From contig JAIRTU010000175.1 in assembly GCA_031254735.1 (NCBI GenBank), forward strand, positions 1 through 7,068: DNA of 7,068 nucleotides, in the 5' to 3' direction. Both the position numbers and the translations under genes were made by a program. This DNA is from Bacteroidales bacterium. GTDB lineage: Bacteria > Bacteroidota > Bacteroidia > Bacteroidales > WCHB1-69. A model generated the notes under the pieces. The model was not told the DNA's origin, did not search any database, and saw only the letters and a program-made list of their open reading frames with translations. Shown here piece after piece: positions 1 through 6,927 of this stretch (its first letter is position 1; the number at the start of each line of letters is the position of its first letter).

Positions 1-1277
1 CCCGAAGGGGAAGAAATACAGGTGTGCATTCCTTTCAAGACAAGGGTGCAGTTGTGTCGTTTGGAAAACTCTTTTTGCAACTCCATACGTTCAAACGAAT
101 TTGAGACAGGGCGTGTAAGTCGCTCAAACTCTTTGATGTGCGGAGTGAATATACAGTCGGGCGGAATAAATTCGAGCCACGTTTTGTTTTCGGATAAGAT
201 ATTTATGGCATCTGCGTCAAAGACGATAGAGCCGCCAAAATCGCCGATCAGTTTCTTCAATCCTTCGGCGGTATGTTTGTCTTTTCCCAAACCGGGACCT
301 ATGCCAACGGCATTGTATTTGTTCAGGGTTTTAAATTCAACTCCCGAAAAATGATTTTCATCTTCATCGCAGGCACACACGGCTTCGTTTACGGCAGTCT
401 GCATAATGGAATAACCTGTTTTTGGGATATGTGTTGTCAGCAAGCCTATTCCTGTCCGCAGGCACGATTTGGCAGCCAAGACAGCCGCACCCATCATGCC
501 TTTGCTTCCCGCAATAAGCAGTCCGTGTCCGAAATCGCCTTTGTGAGCAAACTTTTGGCGGGGACGCAAACTGTCTTTAATCATTTTATCATCTATCATA
601 TAATTGCATATATCCGTTGGCTTGATACATTCCGACAGCAAACCGACGTCGGCGACAGCCCATTGTTTGACAAAAGGATACGTCTCCGAGAAAAAGAACG
701 ACAGCTTGGGAAACTGAAAAGTGAGGACAAAATCGGCTTCGACAACCACTGCGGGAACAACCACAGGCTTTTCGGCAAATAATCCCGAAGGCATATCTAC
801 GGCAAACACAAAAGCAGGACTGTTGTTGATCTGTTGAACGATTTTTGCCAACAGGCTCGACGGTGCTATGGGTTTGTTCAACCCGCTTCCCAGCAGCGCG
901 TCCACAAGCAGATGATACGAGTTTAAAGCAGGTATATCGTTTTCGTTGTCAATAATATGCAGACGTTGAGGATATGCGTTTTGCAGTCGTTTTCGGTTTG
1001 TTTCGCAATCGTCGGAGAAAGGATTATTTTCTTTCACGACAAACGCATGACAATCGTATCCGCTGTCGAGCAGCAGGCGGGCAACAGCCAAGCCGTCGCC
1101 GCCGTTGTTGCCTGTTCCGCAAAAAACGGCTACCGAAATCTCCGCAGGAAACATCGTTTGAATATGTTCTGCACAGGTTTGCGAGGCGTGTTCCATTAAG
1201 TCTGCGGAAGAAATCGGTTTGTGTGCAATCGTATAGACGTCGCATGCTCGGATTTGTTCTATGCTCGGAATTTTCAT
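1..1277 (-). CDS. nnr: Bifunctional NAD(P)H-hydrate epimerase / ADP-dependent NAD(P)H-hydrate dehydratase, 3' end cut by window edge
   Basis: This cytosolic metabolite-repair enzyme epimerises damaged NAD(P)HX and dehydrates the S form back to NAD(P)H, using ADP or ATP. My translation from ATG at 1277 runs open through 425 codons to the left edge. The N-terminal YjeF_N epimerase half shows CGTGNNGGDG at residues 53-62 and VDMPSG at 160-165 (Asp161 in the usual catalytic position). The C-terminal carbohydrate-kinase-like half shows HKGDFG at 245-250, IAGS at 255-258, GIGPGLG at 325-331, DADAIN at 354-359, TPH at 378-380 with Glu383, and LKG at 414-416. Full-length relatives are roughly 500 residues, so about 80 are missing, including the GGTGD-type motif with the dehydratase catalytic Asp. 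The start fits the family: conserved sequence begins within a few residues (MKIPSIEQIRACD). No Shine-Dalgarno sequence is visible, which is normal in Bacteroidota. It is divergent from the TPR gene. No frameshift or missing key residue is seen in the visible part. The family call is firm. Confidence 0.95.
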   Translation of the reverse strand, partial: MKIPSIEQIRACDVYTIAHKPISSADLMEHASQTCAEHIQTMFPAEISVAVFCGTGNNGGDGLAVARLLLDSGYDCHAFVVKENNPFSDDCETNRKRLQNAYPQRLHIIDNENDIPALNSYHLLVDALLGSGLNKPIAPSSLLAKIVQQINNSPAFVFAVDMPSGLFAEKPVVVPAVVVEADFVLTFQFPKLSFFFSETYPFVKQWAVADVGLLSECIKPTDICNYMIDDKMIKDSLRPRQKFAHKGDFGHGLLIAGSKGMMGAAVLAAKSCLRTGIGLLTTHIPKTGYSIMQTAVNEAVCACDEDENHFSGVEFKTLNKYNAVGIGPGLGKDKHTAEGLKKLIGDFGGSIVFDADAINILSENKTWLEFIPPDCIFTPHIKEFERLTRPVSNSFERMELQKEFSKRHNCTLVLKGMHTCISSPS

Positions 1278-1317
1278 GATGATGTATAATTATTACTTGA
1301 TGTTTATTATTATTTTG

Positions 1318-1325
1318 CAAATGTA
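1318..1325 (-). promoter_or_regulatory. Candidate Bacteroidota -7 box for the nnr gene
   Basis: Read on the minus strand this is TACATTTG, an exact match to the Bacteroidota -7 consensus TAnnTTTG. It would start transcription near 1311, giving a leader of about 35 bases before the ATG at 1277. No TTG is found at the usual distance upstream, so the -33 element is weak or absent. AT-rich DNA yields such matches by chance, hence the low confidence. Confidence 0.35.
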
Positions 1326-1421
1326 TAATATTTTTGGCAGTTCAGCCGCTATACGGCATTTATTTTGCGATGGGTATCGTTCAGGTTATTAAAAGATTAT
1401 TGTTGATAAATAATTATTTTT

Positions 1422-1455
1422 TTTGTGTTTTCAAAACTTATGTGCATTAATTTTG
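1422..1455 (+). promoter_or_regulatory. Candidate Bacteroidota promoter for the TPR-barrel operon
   Basis: TAATTTTG at 1448-1455 matches the TAnnTTTG consensus exactly. A TTTG at 1422-1425 lies 22 bases upstream as a possible -33 element; the spacing is slightly longer than the usual 19-21. Transcription would begin near 1462, leaving a leader of about 23 bases before ATG 1485. If real, this excludes the in-frame GTG at 1425 and ATG at 1440 as starts, which agrees with the signal peptide position. No other operator-like symmetry was recognised in the 207-base divergent gap. Confidence 0.45.
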
Positions 1456-1484
1456 TATATCAAAACAGTATAATACGAAAGATA

Positions 1485-4400
1485 ATGAATATAGCACAAG
1501 TTTCAAAAATAAAAACACTGATTTTCATTGCGATAATCGTGTTTTCGCATGCTGTTTCGGCACAGAAAACACATACGTATCATTCGCCGGGGCATGAATA
1601 TAAATTAGCCGTGGAACTTTTTGAAAAAGAACAGTACGGCTCTGCAAAAAATATGTTTAGCAAGGTTTACCATGCCATAGACAATAAATACGATTTACAA
1701 AAACAGTCGTCTTTGTATCATATTGCGGTCTGTGCGGTGTTTCTCTATCATGAAGATGCAGAAAAATCGGTTTTGTTTTTTATGAATGAATATCCCGAAT
1801 ATCCGCATATTCAGCGGTTGTGGTTTTATTTGGGAAATTATTATTTTGAAAAACGTCAATATCGCCGTGCGTTGGAGGCGTATGAAAACACCGAAATTCG
1901 GGTGTTGGAAACCGATGAATATATGACATATCTTTTCAAAAAAGGATATTCGTATTTTATGCAGGACGATTTTGCCAATGCAAAACCTCTGCTGAAACAG
2001 GCTTCCGAAAAGGAAAGTCAATACAAGAACAAGGCTGTTTTTTATTATTCGCATATTTTATATGCCGAAAATTCGCACAACGCCGCGTTGAAAGGTTTTG
2101 AACAGCTGAAAAACGAAGCGGCATATTCGGAGATTGTCCCTTTTTATATCGCTCATATATATTATGCCACTCAACGATACCAAGATTTGGTTGATAATGC
2201 CAACGAGCTGGTCGGGAAAAGTTCCGCCAAACGAATATCGGAAATTTATCGTTTGATCGCTCATTCTTATTTCCAACTTCGGCAATACGACAAAGCCATT
2301 CCTTATTTTGAAGATTATTTTTCTACCGTACAAACTGCCGTTGCCTGCGACGATTATTACATGGCGGGATATGCTTATTATTCCGACAAACAATACAGTC
2401 AAGCCATTGAACGGCTGAAAAAAGGCATTTGCGAAAACGATACCCTCAATCAGCATGCTTATTATGCACTCGGAGACGCTTATCTTCAAGTCAATCAAAA
2501 AGAATTTGCTTCTCAATCGTTTTTGTCGGCGTATAATTTGAAAATAAATCAAACCATCACCGAAGATGCTTTGTTTGAATATGCCAAACTGCAATACGAA
2601 CTCTCTTCCAATCCGTTTGTCAGTGCAATATCGGCGTTTGAACTGTATTTGAACGAATATGCTCATTCGCAACGGAAAAACGAAGTGGAAAGTTATCTGT
2701 CTACCATCTATCTGACCACAAAGAATTACAAATCGGCGGTGGCGTCGTTGGAAAAGATAAACAACAAGAGCGTGGTTTTGCTTCGAGCCTATCAGCGGGT
2801 AACGTATTTTAGAGGATTAGAGCTTTTCAACGATGGTCTGTTGGACGAAGCCGATCGCTTTTTGGAAACTTCGTCTCTCAACAATTTCGATCCTGTCATT
2901 TACGCACAGGCGCTTTTTTGGAAAGCCGAAATCACTTACCGAAAAGGCGATTATGCCGCTGCTCGAAACGGATATAATTTGTTTTTGTCGCTGCAACAGG
3001 CTAAATTTACAACAGAATATCCCATGGCGTTTTACAATGGAGGATATTCTTATTTTAAACTGAAAGATTATTCTTTGGCGTTGACGAAGTTTTTGGAATT
3101 TCAAAAATTAAGTTCTCTTGTTCAAAACCAAAATATGGTTGCCGACGCCTGCAACAGAGCGGGAGATTGTTATTTTATGCTTTCTCAACTGCCGGAAGCC
3201 ATTGTTCAATACGATAAAGTTATCGAAAAAAATATCTACAATGCAGATTATGCACTTTATCAGCGGGCGCAATCGGAGGGGGGCTTGCGTCAATTTGACA
3301 AAAAGATACAGACCATGCAGTTGCTCACCACTCAATATCCGCGATCGCCCTACGTGACGGAAGCCGAATACGAAGTAGCCAACACCTATTTTGCACGCGG
3401 ACAAAACAAAGAGGCGCTGGCAACCTATCAATCGTTTGTGCAAAAAAATCCCCGAAGTCCTTTGGTGAAAACCGTCATGCTGAAAATGGGTTCGATATAT
3501 TACAATACCGAACAGGACGATAAGGCATTGGAGGTTTTCAAGAAAGTGATTGCAGATTATCCCAACACCGAAGAATCGAGTCTTGCTTTGAAAAACATAG
3601 AAAACATTTATACCGCCTCCGGCAACGTAGATGAGTTTTTTGCATACGTTCGAGGCGTTTCTTTTGCCAATATTACGGCGTCGTATCAAGATTCGGTGAT
3701 GTACAATTCGGCGGCGGAGAAGTTTTTCAACAAGAAGTTTACGGAAGCCGAGAAAGATTTCGACAATTATATTCATCAATTTCCCGACGGAATATTTATT
3801 GTAAATGCTCATTATTTTATGGCGGAATGTGCGTTTATGCGTTCCGATAAAGAAAAAGCTCTGCGAGGATACAAAATGGTGATACAAAGCATGAATGAAC
3901 ATTTTTTGGCGACCTCGCTTTTGAATGCGGCGACTATCCTGTACGACGCCAAACAATATGATCAAGCCTTGCCCTGTTATGCTCTTTTGGAACAAAAGGC
4001 GATACTTCCTTCTCAAAAAACAGACGGTAACATCGGGCGGGCGCGATGTTATTGGGCGTTGCAACAATACGATTCGGCAATTGTGGTTGCCAAGTATACG
4101 GTAAGCGACGAAAAGGCAAGCACAGAAATGCAGGAAGAAGCAAAAGCCATTATCGCACGTGCGGCTATGGCGTTGAACAATTTGGACGAGGCAGAAAAAT
4201 ATTATACCGCTTTGTCGAAACAAAACAAATCGGAGATAGTGTCCGAAGCCCTGTATCATCTCACTTATATCGAATACAAGAGAGGAAATTTAAATCAGGC
4301 GGAAAAGAAAATCTTTGAAGTGCTTACCAATATCTCTCACGATTATTGGCTGGCAAAAAGTTATATTTTGCTCGGCGATATTTATCTGGAAAAAGGAAAT

Positions 4401-4610
4401 TCTTTCCAAGCCAAACATACGTATTTGAGTATTATGGAAAATTACGACGGAGAAGATTTGGTACAAATTGCTACCGAGAAATACAACAAAATTCTGTCTG
4501 CGGAAAATGCTGTCGAACAGGAACAGAAGCAACAAAATTCGGATACCGACAAAAACAACGAAGACAACATCCAACCAACCAATCAACCCAACGAATTTGA
4601 CGAGGAGTAA
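1485..4610 (+). CDS. Exported TPR-repeat protein, 1041 residues, probably periplasmic or outer-membrane associated
   Basis: The start at ATG 1485 puts a clean type I signal peptide at the N-terminus: positive charge at Lys8 and Lys10, a hydrophobic core LIFIAIIVF, and likely cleavage after AVSA (residue 26) before Gln27. No Cys is present at that site, so it is not a lipoprotein. An in-frame GTG at 1425 would add 20 residues before the signal and overlap the putative promoter. From about residue 38 to 1000 the protein is a near-continuous run of some 24 TPR-like helical hairpins, such as YKLAVELFEKEQYGSAKNMF and AEYEVANTYFARGQNKEALA. Residues about 617-696 carry the YPxSP spacing typical of BamD/CpoB-type TPRs. 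The last 36 or so residues are a Gln/Asn/Glu-rich, probably disordered tail. No enzyme domain is seen. TPR arrays of this kind are protein-binding scaffolds; the partner is inferred to be the barrel protein encoded four bases downstream. The specific function is unknown to me. Confidence 0.9.
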   Translation: MNIAQVSKIKTLIFIAIIVFSHAVSAQKTHTYHSPGHEYKLAVELFEKEQYGSAKNMFSKVYHAIDNKYDLQKQSSLYHIAVCAVFLYHEDAEKSVLFFMNEYPEYPHIQRLWFYLGNYYFEKRQYRRALEAYENTEIRVLETDEYMTYLFKKGYSYFMQDDFANAKPLLKQASEKESQYKNKAVFYYSHILYAENSHNAALKGFEQLKNEAAYSEIVPFYIAHIYYATQRYQDLVDNANELVGKSSAKRISEIYRLIAHSYFQLRQYDKAIPYFEDYFSTVQTAVACDDYYMAGYAYYSDKQYSQAIERLKKGICENDTLNQHAYYALGDAYLQVNQKEFASQSFLSAYNLKINQTITEDALFEYAKLQYELSSNPFVSAISAFELYLNEYAHSQRKNEVESYLSTIYLTTKNYKSAVASLEKINNKSVVLLRAYQRVTYFRGLELFNDGLLDEADRFLETSSLNNFDPVIYAQALFWKAEITYRKGDYAAARNGYNLFLSLQQAKFTTEYPMAFYNGGYSYFKLKDYSLALTKFLEFQKLSSLVQNQNMVADACNRAGDCYFMLSQLPEAIVQYDKVIEKNIYNADYALYQRAQSEGGLRQFDKKIQTMQLLTTQYPRSPYVTEAEYEVANTYFARGQNKEALATYQSFVQKNPRSPLVKTVMLKMGSIYYNTEQDDKALEVFKKVIADYPNTEESSLALKNIENIYTASGNVDEFFAYVRGVSFANITASYQDSVMYNSAAEKFFNKKFTEAEKDFDNYIHQFPDGIFIVNAHYFMAECAFMRSDKEKALRGYKMVIQSMNEHFLATSLLNAATILYDAKQYDQALPCYALLEQKAILPSQKTDGNIGRARCYWALQQYDSAIVVAKYTVSDEKASTEMQEEAKAIIARAAMALNNLDEAEKYYTALSKQNKSEIVSEALYHLTYIEYKRGNLNQAEKKIFEVLTNISHDYWLAKSYILLGDIYLEKGNSFQAKHTYLSIMENYDGEDLVQIATEKYNKILSAENAVEQEQKQQNSDTDKNNEDNIQPTNQPNEFDEE
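4602..4607 (+). promoter_or_regulatory. Shine-Dalgarno site inside the end of the TPR gene
   Basis: GAGGAG, lying within the last codons of the TPR gene, sits 7 bases before ATG 4615. It is the clearest ribosome-binding site in the window. It fixes the barrel gene start at 4615 rather than the in-frame TTG at 4468 or the ATGs at 4660 and 4693. Its overlap with the TPR coding sequence points to translational coupling of the two genes. Confidence 0.7.
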
Positions 4611-4614
4611 CAGT

Positions 4615-6429
4615 ATGAAAACAAAAGAAATAAAATCAGCCTTGACACAAAACAACAAGATGTTAACAACAACAAGTTGCCTGCTAAAAAGAATGTTGCC
4701 GCTTTTTTTGGTGTGCGGATATTCTTTTTCGCTGTCGGCACAGTCGCAGTTTGATGTGATTGTCAATTCGCAATTCAGCCCGACTTTGAGCGACGCCCAA
4801 CAAAAAATCAACGAGAAAGCACGCATTGTCGATACGGTGAAAATAAGTAAACCGGTGCAGTACAATATTGCAGCGCCGGCATTCGGAACAACTTTTATAC
4901 CGGAGATTATCAAAGCTCCTCGCGTGGGAAAAGACCAAATCGCCCGCCTGTATCGCAACTTTGTGAAGGCAGGATTTGGCAATTATTGGACGCCTTATTT
5001 AGATTTTGAAATAAACAACCTGCGTTCTACCAAATTGGCTTGCGGCATAAGCGTATTTCATCATTCTTCGTGGGGAAAAATAAAAAACTATCCTCCCTCT
5101 GCTTTCAGCGATACCAAAGCGGAAGCCTATCTGCAAAAATTCTTCAAAAAAGGATTTACATTAAACACAAAAGCAGGTTACGAACATACGATGGTGCATT
5201 ATTACGGTTTTCCCGACTCGCTGATTCATCTTGATGCTTATCGGAATATAAAAGCAAAAGATCTTCGCCGAGATTATCATCATGCGTATGCCAAAGTGAA
5301 TTTCAGCAATAACGACGTCTACAAAAATAAACTCAATCAAGATTACACCCTGCACTACGATTATCTTACGGCGAACAAAACTATATTTCACGAACATCAA
5401 TTGGGATTTTTGGCGGCGTTGAATCACGACATTAAACTGAAACGGTTTTCTTCTTTTAATGCAGGCGGAGAAATTGGCGCAGACTATTTCAACTATCGCT
5501 ACCGTAGGGGATATGTATCAAACTTTATGCTGTTAAACGTCAAGCCGCATGTTACATTCAAGTATAAAGAGTATTATTTCAAAGCGGGTTTCGACCTTGT
5601 GTTTCATTTTGGAGAAAAGGTGCGTTTCTATCCCGATATAGATTTTCGTCTGCATATCGTCCCTGAAATATTTACGTTTTATGCGGGAATGGGCGGCGGA
5701 TACAAGCGAAATTCGGTTTTGTCGTTGATGCAAGAAAATCCGTATTTGGCAAGTCTGCCTCATTTGGGCTTTCAAGACGAGAAGTTTAATTTCTTTGCAG
5801 GAATACAATTGGGACTTTCTCGCAGCCTGTCGATAGGTGCAAGAGGGCTTTTCGCCGTGTATGACGGCATGCCTGTTTTTATGAAAGACTACCATCCGAT
5901 CGGCAATATACCTCAGTCACTATATTACGACAATAGACCTCAGTTACTATATTACGACAATTCTTTTGTCGTTTTGGAAGAGCGTGCTAATTTGCTTAAT
6001 CTTCATTTCGACTTGAAATACCGGCTGAAAAACAAGCTTTGGCTGACGTTTAATGTCGATTATAATAAATATGCCATTCCTGCGAGTTCCGATTTGTTGC
6101 GGGTGTGGTACAAGCCGTCGTTTGTCGGCGGGTTTGATATAGAATATCTGTTGTTGGAGAAATTTAAGTTCGGCTTAAACATCTATATGCAAGCCGGCGC
6201 CAAATGCCCCGAAGTGGTTGACAACAACAATATCGACGTCGCTTCAATGAATGCGATACCGGATTTCAATTTCAACTTTGAATATATCTGGTCGAAACGT
6301 TTGTCTTTCTTTTTAGATGTTAATAATTTTCTCCACCAACGAAATTATTACTATCACGACTATCCAAGTCAACGGATTAATATAATGGTAGGCGTAAAAT
6401 ATAACTTCGGCGGCGAAAGCGTGAAATAG
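4615..6429 (+). CDS. Outer-membrane beta-barrel protein with a TonB-receptor-like C-terminus and no plug domain
   Basis: This 604-residue protein starts four bases after the TPR stop codon, behind a GAGGAG site. The signal peptide is preceded by an unusually long N-terminal stretch of about 26 residues; its core is MLPLFLVCGYSFSLSA, with likely cleavage before QSQF near residue 43. The Cys in the core does not fit a lipobox. Mature residues to about 110 form a non-barrel segment (around SPTLSD and FGTTFIPEI) resembling Bacteroidota proteins often labelled TonB-dependent receptor. After that come many amphipathic strands rich in Tyr and Phe with polar turns. The end, NNFLHQRNYYYHDYPSQR followed by INIMVGVKYNFGG, resembles the last two strands of TonB-dependent receptors. 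No TonB box or plug domain of about 120 residues is visible, and the length is short for a true receptor. Co-translation with the TPR gene suggests a joint outer-membrane complex. Substrate and function are not evident. Confidence 0.85.
   Translation: MKTKEIKSALTQNNKMLTTTSCLLKRMLPLFLVCGYSFSLSAQSQFDVIVNSQFSPTLSDAQQKINEKARIVDTVKISKPVQYNIAAPAFGTTFIPEIIKAPRVGKDQIARLYRNFVKAGFGNYWTPYLDFEINNLRSTKLACGISVFHHSSWGKIKNYPPSAFSDTKAEAYLQKFFKKGFTLNTKAGYEHTMVHYYGFPDSLIHLDAYRNIKAKDLRRDYHHAYAKVNFSNNDVYKNKLNQDYTLHYDYLTANKTIFHEHQLGFLAALNHDIKLKRFSSFNAGGEIGADYFNYRYRRGYVSNFMLLNVKPHVTFKYKEYYFKAGFDLVFHFGEKVRFYPDIDFRLHIVPEIFTFYAGMGGGYKRNSVLSLMQENPYLASLPHLGFQDEKFNFFAGIQLGLSRSLSIGARGLFAVYDGMPVFMKDYHPIGNIPQSLYYDNRPQLLYYDNSFVVLEERANLLNLHFDLKYRLKNKLWLTFNVDYNKYAIPASSDLLRVWYKPSFVGGFDIEYLLLEKFKFGLNIYMQAGAKCPEVVDNNNIDVASMNAIPDFNFNFEYIWSKRLSFFLDVNNFLHQRNYYYHDYPSQRINIMVGVKYNFGGESVK
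5902..5961 (+). repeat. In-frame 27-base tandem duplication within the barrel gene
   Basis: Two adjacent 27-base units, 5902-5928 and 5929-5955, agree at 24 of 27 positions, and the first six bases of a third copy (GACAAT) follow. They encode GNIPQSLYY and DNRPQLLYY, then DN, at residues 430-449. The unit length is a multiple of three, so the frame is kept. High nucleotide identity suggests a fairly recent duplication, probably in a turn or loop between barrel strands. Confidence 0.85.
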
Positions 6430-6440
6430 TGGTAAGTTGG

Positions 6441-6510
6441 TAGTGAATAACTGATAACTAATAGTGAATAATAACGCTACGAAGAAACGAAAAAGCGTAA
6501 CTTATCACTA
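6441..6510. repeat. Short direct repeats and an imperfect palindrome (possible REP-like element)
   Basis: TAGTGAATAA occurs at 6441-6450 and again at 6462-6471, separated by GATAACTAA-type sequence. The second copy opens an imperfect inverted repeat: arm 6462-6478 pairs with arm 6494-6510 at 13 of 17 positions, closed by a 15-base A-rich loop. The outer TAGTGA and inner CGCT parts of the stem pair perfectly. A GTAG tetranucleotide stands at 6440-6443. The 3' arm has no T-run, so it does not look like an intrinsic terminator. Its position between a gene end and a RAYT gene makes a REP-like palindrome plausible, but repetition elsewhere in the genome cannot be checked here. Confidence 0.45.
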
Positions 6511-6527
6511 ATCATTTCCTGACTTTG

Positions 6528-6554
6528 ACGCTTGGGTGTCGCAAGGCGTTTTTT
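6528..6554 (+). terminator. Candidate intrinsic terminator of the TPR-barrel operon
   Basis: ACGCTTG at 6528-6534 pairs with CAAGGCGT at 6542-6549, leaving one bulged G and a 7-base loop, and the 3' arm runs into six Ts at 6549-6554. This is the expected form of a rho-independent terminator, placed about 100 bases after the barrel stop codon and well before the RAYT gene. The stem is short, so efficiency is uncertain. Confidence 0.5.
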
Positions 6555-6814
6555 AACGTTGAGAATCGAATATTTGAAATCAAACTCAGATAGGTGTCCA
6601 AATAAAACCGGCAAAAAAATACTTTTGAGACAGCCTCGTTTCCGTCGGGAGAAGGTTTTGAAATAGAAAGCGAAAAAGGAATTAATATCAACAAATTGGA
6701 CAAAGGCTGTTTGATATTTAACACCGAGCGGGAAAGCAAAAACATAAAAAGTTTTTCGGAAAAAAGACAATAAAATAGATTGTGCAGCGTATAAAAAATA
6801 CATAAATAGCAATA
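6555..6814. other. AT-rich gene-free stretch with a startless 55-codon open frame, possible mobile-element remnant
   Basis: The gene-free interval between the barrel and the RAYT is 385 bases (6430-6814); this is the part after the terminator. On the plus strand a frame is open from 6606 to the TAA at 6771-6773, with a charged, protein-like translation (around FPSGEGFEIESEKG and KLDKGCLIFNTERE) but no ATG, GTG or TTG start at its head. On the minus strand an overlapping frame at 6477-6878 has an ATG but runs antisense into the RAYT. Neither is called as a gene. I have an uncertain recollection of similar sequence recurring in Bacteroidales genomes, which would fit a dispersed repeat or the eroded end of a mobile element. 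No clear promoter for the RAYT gene was found here. Confidence 0.4.
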
Positions 6815-6927
6815 ATGAACAATTTTTTACACAAAATTCACCGCCGCAGCCTACGCTTGAAAGGATATGATTATTCACAGGAAGGATTGTATTTTGTTAC
6901 GATATGTTGTCAGAATAGATTGTGCAG
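6774..6927 (+). repeat. 14-base exact direct repeat spanning the RAYT start
   Basis: AATAGATTGTGCAG occurs at 6774-6787, upstream of the RAYT start, and again at 6914-6927 inside the gene, where it encodes the NRLC part of the sequence CQNRLCRFG. The copies are 140 bases apart. The upstream copy lies just after the stop of the startless open frame. An exact match of this length within so short a stretch is unlikely by chance and may record a small duplication or recombination. Confidence 0.7.

Noticed and set aside
22..782. Plus-strand open frames over the first 800 bases.
   Set aside because: They are antisense to clearly conserved Nnr motifs and show no coherent protein features.
1425..1484. 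In-frame GTG (1425) and ATG (1440) as starts for the TPR gene.
   Set aside because: They would place up to 20 extra residues before a complete signal peptide and overlap the TAnnTTTG box at 1448-1455.
3108..4259. Long minus-strand open frame (383 codons) opposite the TPR gene, with similar ones at 2058-2672 and 1695-2054.
   Set aside because: They lie fully antisense to a convincing TPR protein with a signal peptide, are Ile/Phe/Arg-rich without recognisable motifs, and are by-products of the codon use of the plus-strand gene.
4468..4614. In-frame TTG at 4468 as the start of the barrel gene.
   Set aside because: It would overlap the TPR gene by over 140 bases and bury the signal peptide; ATG 4615 has a well-spaced GAGGAG site.
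1485..6429. Type IX secretion or gliding components (PorW/SprE-type TPR lipoprotein with PorP/SprF-type barrel).
   Set aside because: The TPR protein lacks a lipobox Cys, the barrel is about twice the size of PorP/SprF proteins with a different C-terminus, and no other secretion genes are present.
1485..6429. SusC/SusD-type nutrient uptake pair.
   Set aside because: The barrel is far shorter than SusC, lacks a plug, and the partner has no lipoprotein signal; a SusD-like protein would also be about half this size and normally follow the barrel gene.
6477..6878. Minus-strand open frame of 133 codons covering the intergenic region and the RAYT start.
   Set aside because: It runs antisense into conserved RAYT codons and across the palindrome and terminator, with a Phe-rich translation lacking known motifs; kept only as a possible repeat, not a gene.
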